A stretch of DNA of 26,957 bases from Methanobacteriota archaeon (GCA_002728035.1 PBUZ01000112.1:1-26957), one strand, 5' to 3'; shown: positions 1-7,910, counted from the first letter of the stretch. Made by a program: numbers and translations. Notes: generated by a model not told the origin, from the letters alone.

Positions 1-38
1 AAACCTCGTCCCGTGAGGTCTGCTTCAAGGGAGGCGTT

Positions 39-1457
39 TCACGAGTTGACGACGCGTTTGCAAGGGCGCTCGTCGCACGAACCATCTTCCTGTTCTGCAA
101 CCTCTTTGCGTTGCAGCCACACGCTGATGCCGATCATGGCAAAAACGACGGAAATTGGATTGAAGACTCCATAGGCGATGAGAAACCCTCCTTCTTCAGA
201 ATCCGAGAAATCGACAACGGAAGCGTTGATGGTTTCATTGACCCACTTGGCTGCGTTGATCACCCGCTTTTGGTAATTCAAGTTCCACATGCCCTGCGTA
301 TCGAAGATGTCTTGATCGACCGTGAACGCAACGCTTGTGCTGTTGCTTGCGTTGACGCCAAACATGGGCGATGCCCACAGAACTTCACCTGCGGCATTGT
401 GGTATTCGAGGCTTGCATTGGCGGTGGATGCTTGGCCTTGGTTGACGATGTCGACGGTCAGCGTGTCTTCTGCGATGGCGATGGACTGAACCACGAGGCG
501 AGCTCGCCAGTACCAGACGTTGCTGATGAGGTAGCGCATCACGTCCATCTCTTCAGCAAGGCGTTCGTTGATGTTCTCAAAACTGCCCGGAACGAATTGC
601 TCGTCATCGGTCTCAAACGTGAAGGTTGGGAATCCCATTTTGCCATAACCGTAATCTCTGCTGGTACCGCAGTTGGGGTACAGTCCTTGGTTGGCGTTTT
701 GTATGGGGATATCGGAGATGCCTGCGTTCACGGTGTCTCGGATGCTCCAGAACAACTCCCAGTCGGGCGGCTGTTCAGGCCATTTGCCCCAAGGGTAGAG
801 AATGATCCAAACGCCGGTGTGCATCGTGACATAGAGGTCAGCGTCGGTAACATGCGCATCGATGTAAGCCGCATTGGCTGCCGTTTCTGCTTCGCTGAAG
901 GCACTGCTCCCAGGTTGGGTGGTGGGGCAGGTGTTCCAATAATGGTCGTAATTCCGATTGAGATCGACCTGATTGATGTTCCACCGTGTGTCGATATCAT
1001 TACCGTCGGGATTGAGCATGATGAGGATGTGCAATTCATTGTTCTGAAGGACATCGATGGCTTCCTCGTTACCGTCATTCCATCCGTTGATGTACCATTT
1101 TGCAGACAACCATGCAAGGGCTGTACCGAGGTATTCGTTTCCGTGATGGCCACCGTCGATGTAGACGATTTCTTTGGCCGAACCGTTGGCTTTGGTCTCC
1201 ATGGACCAATCCGAGAGTCGAACAACCCACAAGGCACGACCGAGCTCAGAATTGCCTGCACTGACCAAGTCCACGATGTCGGGGTTTTCATCGGCCCACT
1301 CGTTGACCTCCATGGTGAGGGCCGCCCATGTCATGTGGACATGGCTGTCCACCGGATCGCCCGGCCATGCGTTATTGATGGCAGGATCAAATTGTGCGCT
1401 GGCTGCTGGAACGGAGGCCAGCAACATGCAAACAACCAAGCCGATGGCTACTCGCAT
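39..1457 (-). CDS. Exported M14-family zinc carboxypeptidase with C-terminal membrane anchor
   Basis: 472 aa. Residues 1-21 form a signal peptide (hydrophobic core, Ala-Ser-Ala end). The M14 domain follows: H105-G-N-E108 is the HxxE zinc pair, H213 in T-M-H-T-G is the third zinc ligand, N167-R168 in D-L-N-R-N matches the substrate-carboxylate-binding Asn-Arg pair, and E282 in F-T-F-E-T fits the catalytic Glu. Residues about 324-420 look like a CARDB/Ig-type beta domain. A transmembrane helix at about 437-456 and a short charged tail end the protein. It should therefore act outside the cell, bound to the membrane, trimming C-terminal residues from peptides. This suits a heterotrophic archaeon feeding on protein. 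It lies 47 bp downstream of the gene at 1505-1924 and is probably co-transcribed with it. Whether it prefers basic or aliphatic C-termini cannot be read here. Confidence 0.9.
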   Translation of the reverse strand: MRVAIGLVVCMLLASVPAASAQFDPAINNAWPGDPVDSHVHMTWAALTMEVNEWADENPDIVDLVSAGNSELGRALWVVRLSDWSMETKANGSAKEIVYIDGGHHGNEYLGTALAWLSAKWYINGWNDGNEEAIDVLQNNELHILIMLNPDGNDIDTRWNINQVDLNRNYDHYWNTCPTTQPGSSAFSEAETAANAAYIDAHVTDADLYVTMHTGVWIILYPWGKWPEQPPDWELFWSIRDTVNAGISDIPIQNANQGLYPNCGTSRDYGYGKMGFPTFTFETDDEQFVPGSFENINERLAEEMDVMRYLISNVWYWRARLVVQSIAIAEDTLTVDIVNQGQASTANASLEYHNAAGEVLWASPMFGVNASNSTSVAFTVDQDIFDTQGMWNLNYQKRVINAAKWVNETINASVVDFSDSEEGGFLIAYGVFNPISVVFAMIGISVWLQRKEVAEQEDGSCDERPCKRVVNS

Positions 1458-1504
1458 GGTTACCCGTCACGGCGCCAAGAGAAAAACGCTTGCATGGGGT
1501 GAAC

Positions 1505-1924
1505 TTACCAGTCGGAGGTGAAGGCGTTCGGGTTCTTGACCTTCTCACCTTCTCGCGTCCAAATGCTTGGGCCATCCGTGGAGTAAATATCTGCGAACGG
1601 ATCGATCTCTTCTTCCTGGAGGTTCCGTTGCATGTAGGCCTCGACACGTTCTCGGAGGTCGGGCTTGAACTTCCAGTAATGGATGCGCCATTCACGGCCA
1701 TCCCAGAGGGTGGTTTCTTCAGATTCGGTCGTCAGGAGGTCGTAATCTTGGAACATGTAGAACAGGTTTCGATCGGTTGGCTCAAGAGCGTTGTCGATGA
1801 TTCGATTGTAGAACCCAAAGAATCCAAGGGCGTGTTCCGCCATGCCTTGGGCCACTTCTGTATCCATTTCCAAGTCAATATGTTGCTGAATTGCGCGTGT
1901 CAATTCTGCCAGTGTCATCCCCAT
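1505..1924 (-). CDS. Small soluble protein, DUF6015-like, unknown function
   Basis: 139 aa from the ATG at 1924, chosen because GGAGG lies 8 bases upstream on the minus strand; the frame stays open to 2014, but the residues before this ATG look non-coding. The protein has an N-terminal helix (M-T-L-A-E-L), then a segment reading A-L-G-F-F-G-F-Y-N-R-I-I-D-N, a Y-M-F-Q-D-Y-D-L-L stretch and a T-T-L-W-D-G-R-E-W-R-I-H-Y-W block. From memory this pattern matches DUF6015, a small family of Thermoplasmata; that assignment needs a profile search. The shape (helices, then an aromatic, wing-like E-T-T-L-x-D-G-x-x-W-R-I-H-Y-W hairpin) is reminiscent of a winged-helix protein, which is inference only. 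It is the first gene of a probable two-gene unit with the carboxypeptidase. Confidence 0.7.
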   Translation of the reverse strand: MGMTLAELTRAIQQHIDLEMDTEVAQGMAEHALGFFGFYNRIIDNALEPTDRNLFYMFQDYDLLTTESEETTLWDGREWRIHYWKFKPDLRERVEAYMQRNLQEEEIDPFADIYSTDGPSIWTREGEKVKNPNAFTSDW

Positions 1925-2107
1925 TTGATTCGCCTCCCCACCTGCCGTGAACCGCGTTGTTTCGGTTCCCGTTGCTATATTATATTGGTCACCGACCCAT
2001 ATTAAGTGTTTCACGCGATTTCATGAAACACGCCCTTTATGTGCGGAAATCACGTCACGTTGTTCTCATCGGCAAGATGATGAAGGGGGCGAGGGCCACG
2101 CTGTACC
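1925..2107. promoter_or_regulatory. Divergent promoter region between DUF6015-like gene and speB
   Basis: This 183-bp gap separates two outward-facing operons. On the minus strand an AT-rich block (AATATAATATAG, about 1974-1987) is a good TATA candidate about 50-60 bases upstream of the 1924 start. On the plus strand CCCTTTATG (about 2033-2041) could serve speB, with transcription starting near 2065. The inverted repeat listed separately lies between the two elements. Promoter calls are by eye. Confidence 0.5.
2006..2031. promoter_or_regulatory. Perfect 8-bp inverted repeat, candidate operator
   Basis: GTGTTTCA at 2006-2013 is mirrored by TGAAACAC at 2024-2031 with a 10-base spacer. It lies immediately upstream of the plus-strand TATA candidate and just upstream of the minus-strand one. 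Arms centred about 18 bp apart are roughly two helical turns, suitable for a dimeric regulator. The regulator is unknown. Confidence 0.4.
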
Positions 2108-3124
2108 ATGTCCGATACCTTCGTTGAGGGTACCTTCCTTGGCTTACCTGCCTTGGATGGTGGAGCGGATGTCACCGTTGTTCCATTGGCATTTGAATTG
2201 ACGACTTCCTACGGCACAGGTACAGAGGGCGGACCAAGTGCCTGCATTGAAGCGAGTGGACAGGTTGAGTTGTACGACGATGCATTGGGTGAGGCCTTAC
2301 CCGCTGGAGCCGTTTTGCACACGGCCGATGTTTGGGAAGGTTCTGCTTCTACGTTGCGTGGTCAACTGGATGAACTTTCAGACCATGTTCGGCCATTTTT
2401 CAACGGGCAGCAGTTCCCGCTTTTCCTCGGCGGAGAACACGGTATCTTGCCGCCAGTTCTGCATGCTGCTCGGGCACACCCGCTCGTTCAAGGCGACCTC
2501 ACAAAGGTAACAGTGGTTCAACTCGACGCCCACGCAGACCTCCGATCATCGCTTGACGGAGAGGTTTTTTCCCACGCATGCGCCGCCGCTCGAAGCCTTG
2601 ATGTGGGCATTGGTGCGCTGTACCAAGCCGGTGTTCGTGCCTACTGTAAAGAAGAGGCCGATCGTATTGAATCGGATTCGAGGATTTCCACCTTTTTTGC
2701 CAAAGACACCCAACACCCTCACACAGGTGGCCTCGTGTGGCAGCGTTGGATTGAAGCATTGAGGGCGCTGGAAGGTCCTGTTCACTTCACGTTGGACATC
2801 GACGGGCTTGACGGCTCGCTGGTGCCAGCCACGGGCACCCCTGTCCCCGGAGGTTTGTCGTATTGGCAAGCGGTGGAGACGATAGAAACGCTGTTCGGGA
2901 ACCCAAATGCGGTCATCATTAGTGCCGATGTGAACGAAATTGTTCCTCAAGCAGACACACCGTTGACCCAGTTTACGGCGGCTTGTTTGGCAACCAAAAT
3001 CATTGCATCGCATCTTTTGGCGAAACGTGAGGGACGTTGGAAGGCTTCATCAGCACCCCTTCGGTCGGAAGGGCAGTGCACGTTTTTCTCGGATTTTGAT
3101 GAAAAGACACATTCGGCATCTTGA
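2108..3124 (+). CDS. speB: Agmatinase (ureohydrolase/arginase superfamily)
   Basis: 338 aa. All six binuclear-manganese ligands of the family can be placed: H111 (in G-G-E-H), D140, H142 and D144 (in D-A-H-A-D), D230 and D232 (in D-I-D-G-L-D). The S-H-A-C-A-A-A-R and G-T-P-V-P-G-G motifs are also present. The family normally has G-G-D-H; here the Asp is Glu (E110), a mild oddity. Agmatinase hydrolyses agmatine to putrescine and urea. Arginase or another guanidine hydrolase cannot be excluded from sequence alone, but the following genes, a SpeD-family decarboxylase 36 bp downstream and a DHS-like protein, favour a polyamine role. It is the first gene of the operon. Its SD is weak, and the start is taken as the first ATG that gives family-like length. 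Confidence 0.85.
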   Translation: MSDTFVEGTFLGLPALDGGADVTVVPLAFELTTSYGTGTEGGPSACIEASGQVELYDDALGEALPAGAVLHTADVWEGSASTLRGQLDELSDHVRPFFNGQQFPLFLGGEHGILPPVLHAARAHPLVQGDLTKVTVVQLDAHADLRSSLDGEVFSHACAAARSLDVGIGALYQAGVRAYCKEEADRIESDSRISTFFAKDTQHPHTGGLVWQRWIEALRALEGPVHFTLDIDGLDGSLVPATGTPVPGGLSYWQAVETIETLFGNPNAVIISADVNEIVPQADTPLTQFTAACLATKIIASHLLAKREGRWKASSAPLRSEGQCTFFSDFDEKTHSAS

Positions 3125-3160
3125 TCAACACAACCAAACGGCGGAGCGAGAGGTGAAAGC

Positions 3161-3547
3161 ATGACCGAACACCATGTCAAAGGGTCGCATGTGTTCATCG
3201 ACTATACAGGCGCCTTTTTCGATGGCGAGGATGCTCATGATTGGGTGCTCTCCGTGCTGAGGGATGCCGTCGCTCAAAGCGAAGCCACCGAAGTCCATGC
3301 GCACGCAGTACCCTTTGACGGAAGCACGTCACCTCCAGGTTTCGCAGCCGTGGTCCTCATCGATGAGAGCCACGTTACCGCTCACCATTACGCTGACCGT
3401 GGCATGCTCGCTTTGGACTGTTTTACCTGCGGTGAAAGCGATCCTGACGCTCTTGCTGATTTCATTCACGAAGCCTTGTGCAAGGGCATGCCAGCATTGC
3501 ATCTGGTGCGCCGTGACCGTGTTGAACGATTTCTCACCGAGGTGTGA
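3161..3547 (+). CDS. speD: SpeD-family pyruvoyl-dependent decarboxylase (AdoMet or arginine decarboxylase)
   Basis: 128 aa, the size of prokaryotic class 1 S-adenosylmethionine decarboxylases, with a clear SD (GAGGTGA) before the ATG. E69-S70-H71 is the self-cleavage site whose Ser becomes the pyruvoyl cofactor. H75 and C90 align with the processing His and the catalytic Cys (His68 and Cys83 of the Thermotoga enzyme) with identical spacing, and F-T-C-G is intact. The segment usually reading H-T-W-P-E is here H-H-Y-A-D: the Trp and Glu that I recall contacting the adenosine of AdoMet are Tyr77 and Asp79. That change, and its position between agmatinase and a DHS-like gene, suggest a neofunctionalised paralogue that decarboxylates arginine (or ornithine). 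Membership of the family is secure; the substrate is not. Confidence 0.85.
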   Translation: MTEHHVKGSHVFIDYTGAFFDGEDAHDWVLSVLRDAVAQSEATEVHAHAVPFDGSTSPPGFAAVVLIDESHVTAHHYADRGMLALDCFTCGESDPDALADFIHEALCKGMPALHLVRRDRVERFLTEV

Positions 3548-3550
3548 TGC

Positions 3551-4510
3551 ATGGGTGTACGTGACTTTGTTGACGAGCACTTTCGTCACTTCAATGCAGG
3601 GACGCTGCAGGAGGCAGCAATGTCGTTGACCGCACTGCTCGAGAACGGTGGGAAGGTGTTTTTGACACTGGCCGGTGCCATGAGCACCGCCGAAATTGGT
3701 AGGAGCCTCGCTGCGATGATTCGCTCCGGCCATATCGCTGCGATTTCATGCACCGGCGCCAATCTTGAGGAAGACCTGTTCAATCTCGTTGCGCACGACC
3801 ATTATGTTCGCATCGCCAACCACGAGGACCTTTCACCAGCCGACGAACTTGCGCTCTTGGAACAGGGATTGAATCGGGTGACGGATACATGCATCCCCGA
3901 AGAAGCAGCTATTCGGGCCATTGAACAACACATGATGGCTCTGTGGAGGCAAGCCACGTTGGACGGGCACGCCGCACTTCCCCACGAGTACTTCTACCAA
4001 CTTCTTCGCAGCGATGTCCTTGAAACGTCGTACCAAGCCGACCCCGCCAACTCTTGGCTGCTCGCCGCCGCAAAAGCCGACCTCCCTCTTTTCGTTCCTG
4101 GATGGGAGGATTCAACCTTGGGCAATATTTTCGCCGCCCGCTGCTCTCAAGGCGAACTCCATCCTTCGATTGTTCTCAGCGGCACACACTACATGACCTC
4201 GTTGATGTCGTTCTACCGTGCATCCACTTCGCCATTGGCGTTTCTTCAATCCGGAGGTGGGATCGCTGGTGATTTCCCTATCTGCGTGGTTCCACTTCTT
4301 CACCAAGATTTGGGGGAAAGAACGGTCCCTCTCTGGTCTTGGTTCGCTCAAATCACCGATGCTACCGCCTCATACGGCGGCTACTCTGGTGCGCCACCCA
4401 ACGAGAAGATCACCTGGGGTAAACTCGGTGCCGAAACGCCACGCTTTAACATACAAAGCGATGCAAGCATTGTTTTGCCCATGTTGTTTGCCTATGTTCT
4501 TGACCTTTAG
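3551..4510 (+). CDS. Deoxyhypusine synthase-like protein (possible homospermidine synthase)
   Basis: 319 aa, starting 3 bases after speD with its SD (GAGGTG) inside the speD stop region, so the two are tightly coupled. Characteristic stretches include L-A-G-A-M-S-T-A-E, S-C-T-G-A-N-L-E-E-D, P-G-W-E-D-S-T-L-G-N, S-G-G-G-I-A-G-D-F-P and the active-site block W-G-K with K291 as the expected catalytic Lys. True DHS transfers the aminobutyl group of spermidine to a lysine of aIF5A using NAD. The wording of these motifs (for example the V-T-D-T-C-I-P-E-E segment and the N-E-K-I-T-W-G-K block) resembles from memory the DHS-like proteins of bacteria, which lack eIF5A. Such proteins may use putrescine as acceptor and make homospermidine. 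Either role fits the operon. No aIF5A gene is in the window. Confidence 0.88.
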   Translation: MGVRDFVDEHFRHFNAGTLQEAAMSLTALLENGGKVFLTLAGAMSTAEIGRSLAAMIRSGHIAAISCTGANLEEDLFNLVAHDHYVRIANHEDLSPADELALLEQGLNRVTDTCIPEEAAIRAIEQHMMALWRQATLDGHAALPHEYFYQLLRSDVLETSYQADPANSWLLAAAKADLPLFVPGWEDSTLGNIFAARCSQGELHPSIVLSGTHYMTSLMSFYRASTSPLAFLQSGGGIAGDFPICVVPLLHQDLGERTVPLWSWFAQITDATASYGGYSGAPPNEKITWGKLGAETPRFNIQSDASIVLPMLFAYVLDL

Positions 4511-4561
4511 AGGAGGCAAGTTACCCAAAGTCTTGAAGGGGAGTCGGCCCACATTCAATGC

Positions 4562-7500
4562 ATGAACGTCGGACGTCGAAGCGCTGCACTCGTTTTGGTG
4601 GGCCTGTTCTTGGTCTCGCTGGCACCGATACAAGCGGAGACCAACGATGCGCCAAGCGTCACCATCACGACCCATTGGGTAGGCGAGGGTACCACGGACG
4701 TGGCCCATGCTTACTTGCTCACGTTTTCCGACAACGGAACCTATACCATCGATGTGACGCTGCACCATGAACGCAACGAAACCTTCCTACCATCCACACA
4801 GAGCATTGTCTGGGGGAGCCAAGACGGTTTGCGAACAGCGCTGGTGACGTTCAACACCAGCCTCGAGTGGGCGGATGTCGTCGAACTCGATGTCAACATC
4901 TTGTCACACAACGGCGATGCAGTTGACATCTCCAGTGGACGAACCATGGAAATTGGTCGGTGGAATCAACCCATGGACGACCATGAAGTGATGCTCTCCA
5001 CGACATGGGAGATCGACCAATCCTACACCAACGAGGAGGGCGACCAACGCTTTGCTTTGGCGTTCACCGGTCAAGGCTGGCAGGAACGCGTTGGGGAGAC
5101 CCTCTCGTCATGGGAATTGGGCAACGGCACGTTCCAAACGCTTGAAACCACAGAGGACGGTGAAAGCGACTTGGACCTTGTCCTCACGCAACTTTGGAAA
5201 AACGAGACCATCGTGGGTGGCATGCTGGTCAGCCAAGTCTTCGATGCACGGGGCTTTGGAAGTTTGCAAACAACCCTCGTCGATGGTGATACAGAAACGG
5301 TGGTCCAAGCGGACGTCTCCCAAGCACTTCTGAACCGTTCCTATCTTGAAGGAACGGTGGGTGAACACCTGTTGCTCGAGGCCACGGGCGTTCTCAACGT
5401 CTCTGAAGTCGGTAGCGAGAACGATTCGTTGAACATCGACGGGGAACTCGCTGTGTTCTTTTTCGAGTATCGCGATGTCGATGGTGAGCGGGTCTTGCAG
5501 CACACCCAATTTGAGGCGATGGCCGATCTTCTGCTCATCGAGGACGGCAGCAGATTGGATGTCTCCCTCGATGGATTCACCTCTTTGGAGCGCTGGGAAG
5601 AAGGCGTACGTACCGAACACCTCGAGGAATTGTACGGTGGCGGTACGTTCGGATTTGCTGACCAAGATGAGAACGCTTCGGTTCAGGTCAACGGCACCAT
5701 CCTTGACCTCCATACCAAAATTGAGAACGGCACCACGCTCATTGACGACCTCCATGTCGATGGCACGTTGACCGGTGACGTGCAAGGGTCCTTTGGGGTA
5801 GTACGAAGCATCGAAACGACAGGGGAGCAAGCCAATGCCACCGGCCAACCGTTCCTCGTGAACGTCATTTTCCAAGAATCATGGTTCAACATCACGGGCG
5901 TCAACGGAGGGAATTTCTTCGACGGTGCAGGTGTTGGGGCAACGCACAACGAGACATGGGATTACCAGGTGGTCCAGTCGGAGTGGGACAACCGCACGGT
6001 ACGTCTCGTTTGGCGAGAAACGGGACCGGATGCTTCCGAGGGTGATGAACTACCGGAACACAGCCCAATTCAACAAAACGCTACACCCCCTTCCTCAGAG
6101 GAGGGCTTGGGCGACCTCACCGTCGGGCGCGAAACGGGATGGATGCCTATCCCCATGCACCCCAACGACCGGCTCCGTCTCAGCGAACAGGACGGCATCT
6201 CCCTGACCGTGCATGCCGGTGAGACGCGTTTGGACCCCCGTGACGGTCACAACCTCACGGTCATCGAATGGACGGGCGTTTACGAGGGAAGCGGCGAATC
6301 TGGAAACGCAAGTGGAGCCATCGTTTCGGTCGGCCCACTGAAGGGTTTGCTTTCAAGCGTTGACCGTCAATTGGCCCTGCCGTTTGGTGATGAAAACGAA
6401 ACGGTTGTCCTGCAGGAGACACAGGTGCTTGAGCGTGTGCTTTCCCCCGAAATCGTGAGCGAGGATGAGAACAACCCACCCACCATTGGTGAACTCAGGC
6501 TCCGTGAGGGGCTGGCCCTTGGAGAAGGTGGTGCCATCGCTCACTTGGAAGTCGAGGTGAGCGATACGGAATGGAACATCGCCAGCGTCCAAGCCGACTT
6601 GAGCTCCATCGGAATGGGTGTGGTTGAACTCAACGACCGCGGTCTACAGGGTGACCAAGCCATCGGTGACGATGTCTACACAACCACGGTTGTGGTCAAA
6701 GGCCTTGAAATCGGCGAAGTGAACGTGTCTGTGGTGGCTCTGGACAGTTTCGGAGCGACCTCGTCGGGGGCTGGCTCGGTGCTGGTGGTCAACCAAGCAC
6801 CACGTCTCACCGCCGTTGAGATCGCTCCACCGTCCGTTGTCCGTGGTCAGTCCATCGTCCTCAACGTCGAGGCTTACGACGGTCATGGCGTGAGCAGCGT
6901 GCACGTTGACCTCAGGGCGTACGGCGGTGAGGTTGTCAACCTCTCATTGACCGACGGCGTTTGGGCTGCGATGCTCGCCATGCCTGTGGGCATGTCGCCG
7001 GGTGAGCAGTCCCTGCTCCTGGTCGTCACCGATGCGATGGGCGCAAGCGGACAGCACCTCGTCTACATGCCGGCTGAGGGTGCAAACGGCCACTCGGTGT
7101 TCGGGCCACACCACGTCAATTCAGGTCAATCAACCCCCATCACCGTGAACATTCTCAACGACCGACCGCATCTTCTCGCCGAGCCATTGACCGTGGAAAA
7201 AGGGGCCGATGAATCGACGGTTTTTACCGTTCAATCAAGTGATCCAGACGGCATCGAACGTGTTCAAATCAACCTTGGGGTCTATGCCCCTGTGGGCGTT
7301 TCTTCCTGGGTGTCAATGCATGACGACGGCATCAACGGGGGTGACGTTGTTGCAGGGGACGGGGTGTATTCGGTCCTGCTCTCGATACGAGATGGCACGC
7401 CACTGGGAACACACGAAGTCTTCGTGCGAAGCCTCGACACCTTCGGAGAACTCAACACCACATCGACCGTCATCATCTTGGAAGCCCCTGATGATCCTGT

Positions 7501-7642
7501 CTTGGTTGACGGAGGGTTGAGCAGCATGGTGTTGGGTGTTGTAGGATTCATTGTCTTGGTTGGCGCAGGGGTTGTGTTGACCATGATGTGGCGGCGACAA
7601 GAAGGTGGCGGCGACGGTATCGACCGCTTTGGCTCGCAATGA
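4562..7642 (+). CDS. Very large secreted surface protein with Ig-like repeats and C-terminal anchor
   Basis: 1026 aa. Residues 1-25 are a signal peptide. Residues 26-630 are a long beta-rich, Asn-rich exported region with many N-x-S/T sequons and no family I recognise. Three Ig/cadherin-like modules follow: about 636-742, 743-835 and 866-975. The first and third contain Asp-rich calcium-like loops (G-D-Q-A-I-G-D-D-V-Y and D-D-G-I-N-G-G-D-V-V-A-G-D-G-V-Y), the signature of choice-of-anchor/Ig repeats in archaeal and bacterial surface proteins. A transmembrane helix at about 989-1010 is followed by W-R-R-Q and a short cytoplasmic tail. The product is probably an S-layer-associated or adhesin-type protein. 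It lies 51 bp downstream of the polyamine operon on the same strand and may be read through from it; the nearest SD-like element (GGGGAG) is rather far from the ATG. Confidence 0.85.
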   Translation: MNVGRRSAALVLVGLFLVSLAPIQAETNDAPSVTITTHWVGEGTTDVAHAYLLTFSDNGTYTIDVTLHHERNETFLPSTQSIVWGSQDGLRTALVTFNTSLEWADVVELDVNILSHNGDAVDISSGRTMEIGRWNQPMDDHEVMLSTTWEIDQSYTNEEGDQRFALAFTGQGWQERVGETLSSWELGNGTFQTLETTEDGESDLDLVLTQLWKNETIVGGMLVSQVFDARGFGSLQTTLVDGDTETVVQADVSQALLNRSYLEGTVGEHLLLEATGVLNVSEVGSENDSLNIDGELAVFFFEYRDVDGERVLQHTQFEAMADLLLIEDGSRLDVSLDGFTSLERWEEGVRTEHLEELYGGGTFGFADQDENASVQVNGTILDLHTKIENGTTLIDDLHVDGTLTGDVQGSFGVVRSIETTGEQANATGQPFLVNVIFQESWFNITGVNGGNFFDGAGVGATHNETWDYQVVQSEWDNRTVRLVWRETGPDASEGDELPEHSPIQQNATPPSSEEGLGDLTVGRETGWMPIPMHPNDRLRLSEQDGISLTVHAGETRLDPRDGHNLTVIEWTGVYEGSGESGNASGAIVSVGPLKGLLSSVDRQLALPFGDENETVVLQETQVLERVLSPEIVSEDENNPPTIGELRLREGLALGEGGAIAHLEVEVSDTEWNIASVQADLSSIGMGVVELNDRGLQGDQAIGDDVYTTTVVVKGLEIGEVNVSVVALDSFGATSSGAGSVLVVNQAPRLTAVEIAPPSVVRGQSIVLNVEAYDGHGVSSVHVDLRAYGGEVVNLSLTDGVWAAMLAMPVGMSPGEQSLLLVVTDAMGASGQHLVYMPAEGANGHSVFGPHHVNSGQSTPITVNILNDRPHLLAEPLTVEKGADESTVFTVQSSDPDGIERVQINLGVYAPVGVSSWVSMHDDGINGGDVVAGDGVYSVLLSIRDGTPLGTHEVFVRSLDTFGELNTTSTVIILEAPDDPVLVDGGLSSMVLGVVGFIVLVGAGVVLTMMWRRQEGGGDGIDRFGSQ

Positions 7643-7805
7643 TTTGGAGGCCTCCTCCTCTCGTTTCAGTGCGTTTCTCATCGTTTCCCTGTTCGCCAAT
7701 CCTGTTGTTCCGCCGGTGCATTGTGCTTGGTGAAACGGCATGAGAACATGCTCAAGGTTGTCGGCCGACAATCGTTTAAACCCCTGCAAGATGCGAAGGA
7801 TGCAA
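7643..7805. other. Intergenic stretch upstream of tRNA-Gly
   Basis: The 163 bases hold no convincing gene. A perfect 10-bp palindrome (GGAGGCCTCC, 7646-7655) lies 3 bases after the surface-protein stop and continues into a CTCCTC run on the plus strand. It could form a short hairpin at the mRNA end but lacks a T-tract. The right end carries the tRNA promoter. Confidence 0.5.
7775..7780 (+). promoter_or_regulatory. TATA box of tRNA-Gly
   Basis: TTTAAA is centred about 28 bases upstream of the first tRNA base, the canonical archaeal TATA-to-start distance allowing a leader of a few bases. Confidence 0.65.
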
Positions 7806-7877
7806 GCGAGCGTAGTGTAGTGGTTATCACCGGGCGTTGCCAACGCCTGAACCCGGGTTCGAGTCCCGGCGCTCGCA
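7806..7877 (+). tRNA. tRNA-Gly (GCC anticodon)
   Basis: A full cloverleaf can be folded by hand. The 7-bp acceptor stem GCGAGCG (7806-7812) pairs with CGCTCGC (7870-7876), with discriminator A at 7877. The D arm contains GTGTAGTGGTTATCAC. The anticodon stem GGCGT/ACGCC carries the loop T-TGCCA-A with anticodon GCC (Gly). The T arm has GGTTCGAGTCC. There is no intron, and CCA is not encoded (the gene is followed by CTC), as in many archaea. Confidence 0.95.
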
Positions 7878-7889
7878 CTCATTCTTCCC

Positions 7890-7905
7890 AAAAACGGCTT
7901 TTTTG
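7890..7905 (+). terminator. T-tract terminator after tRNA-Gly
   Basis: AAAAA (7890-7894), CGGC, then TTTTTT (7899-7904) follows the tRNA by about 12 bases. A plus-strand T6 run is the usual archaeal termination signal, and the flanking A-run gives weak hairpin potential. Confidence 0.45.
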
Positions 7906-7910
7906 TGAAT

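Noticed and set aside
1..38. ACCTC/GAGGT hairpin at the left edge
   Set aside because: A 5-bp stem downstream of the carboxypeptidase with no T-tract; too little sequence is available to judge.
111..1502. 463-codon open frame on the plus strand
   Set aside because: It lies opposite the carboxypeptidase, whose catalytic residues and signal peptide are intact. The plus-strand product has no hydrophobic or motif pattern and is a mirror of codon bias.
5108..5875. 255-codon open frame on the minus strand
   Set aside because: It lies fully inside and opposite the giant surface protein, and its composition is that of an antisense shadow.
7646..7655. GGAGGCCTCC palindrome as an intrinsic terminator
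   Set aside because: The stem would have no loop, and no T-run follows; archaeal termination depends mainly on T-tracts.
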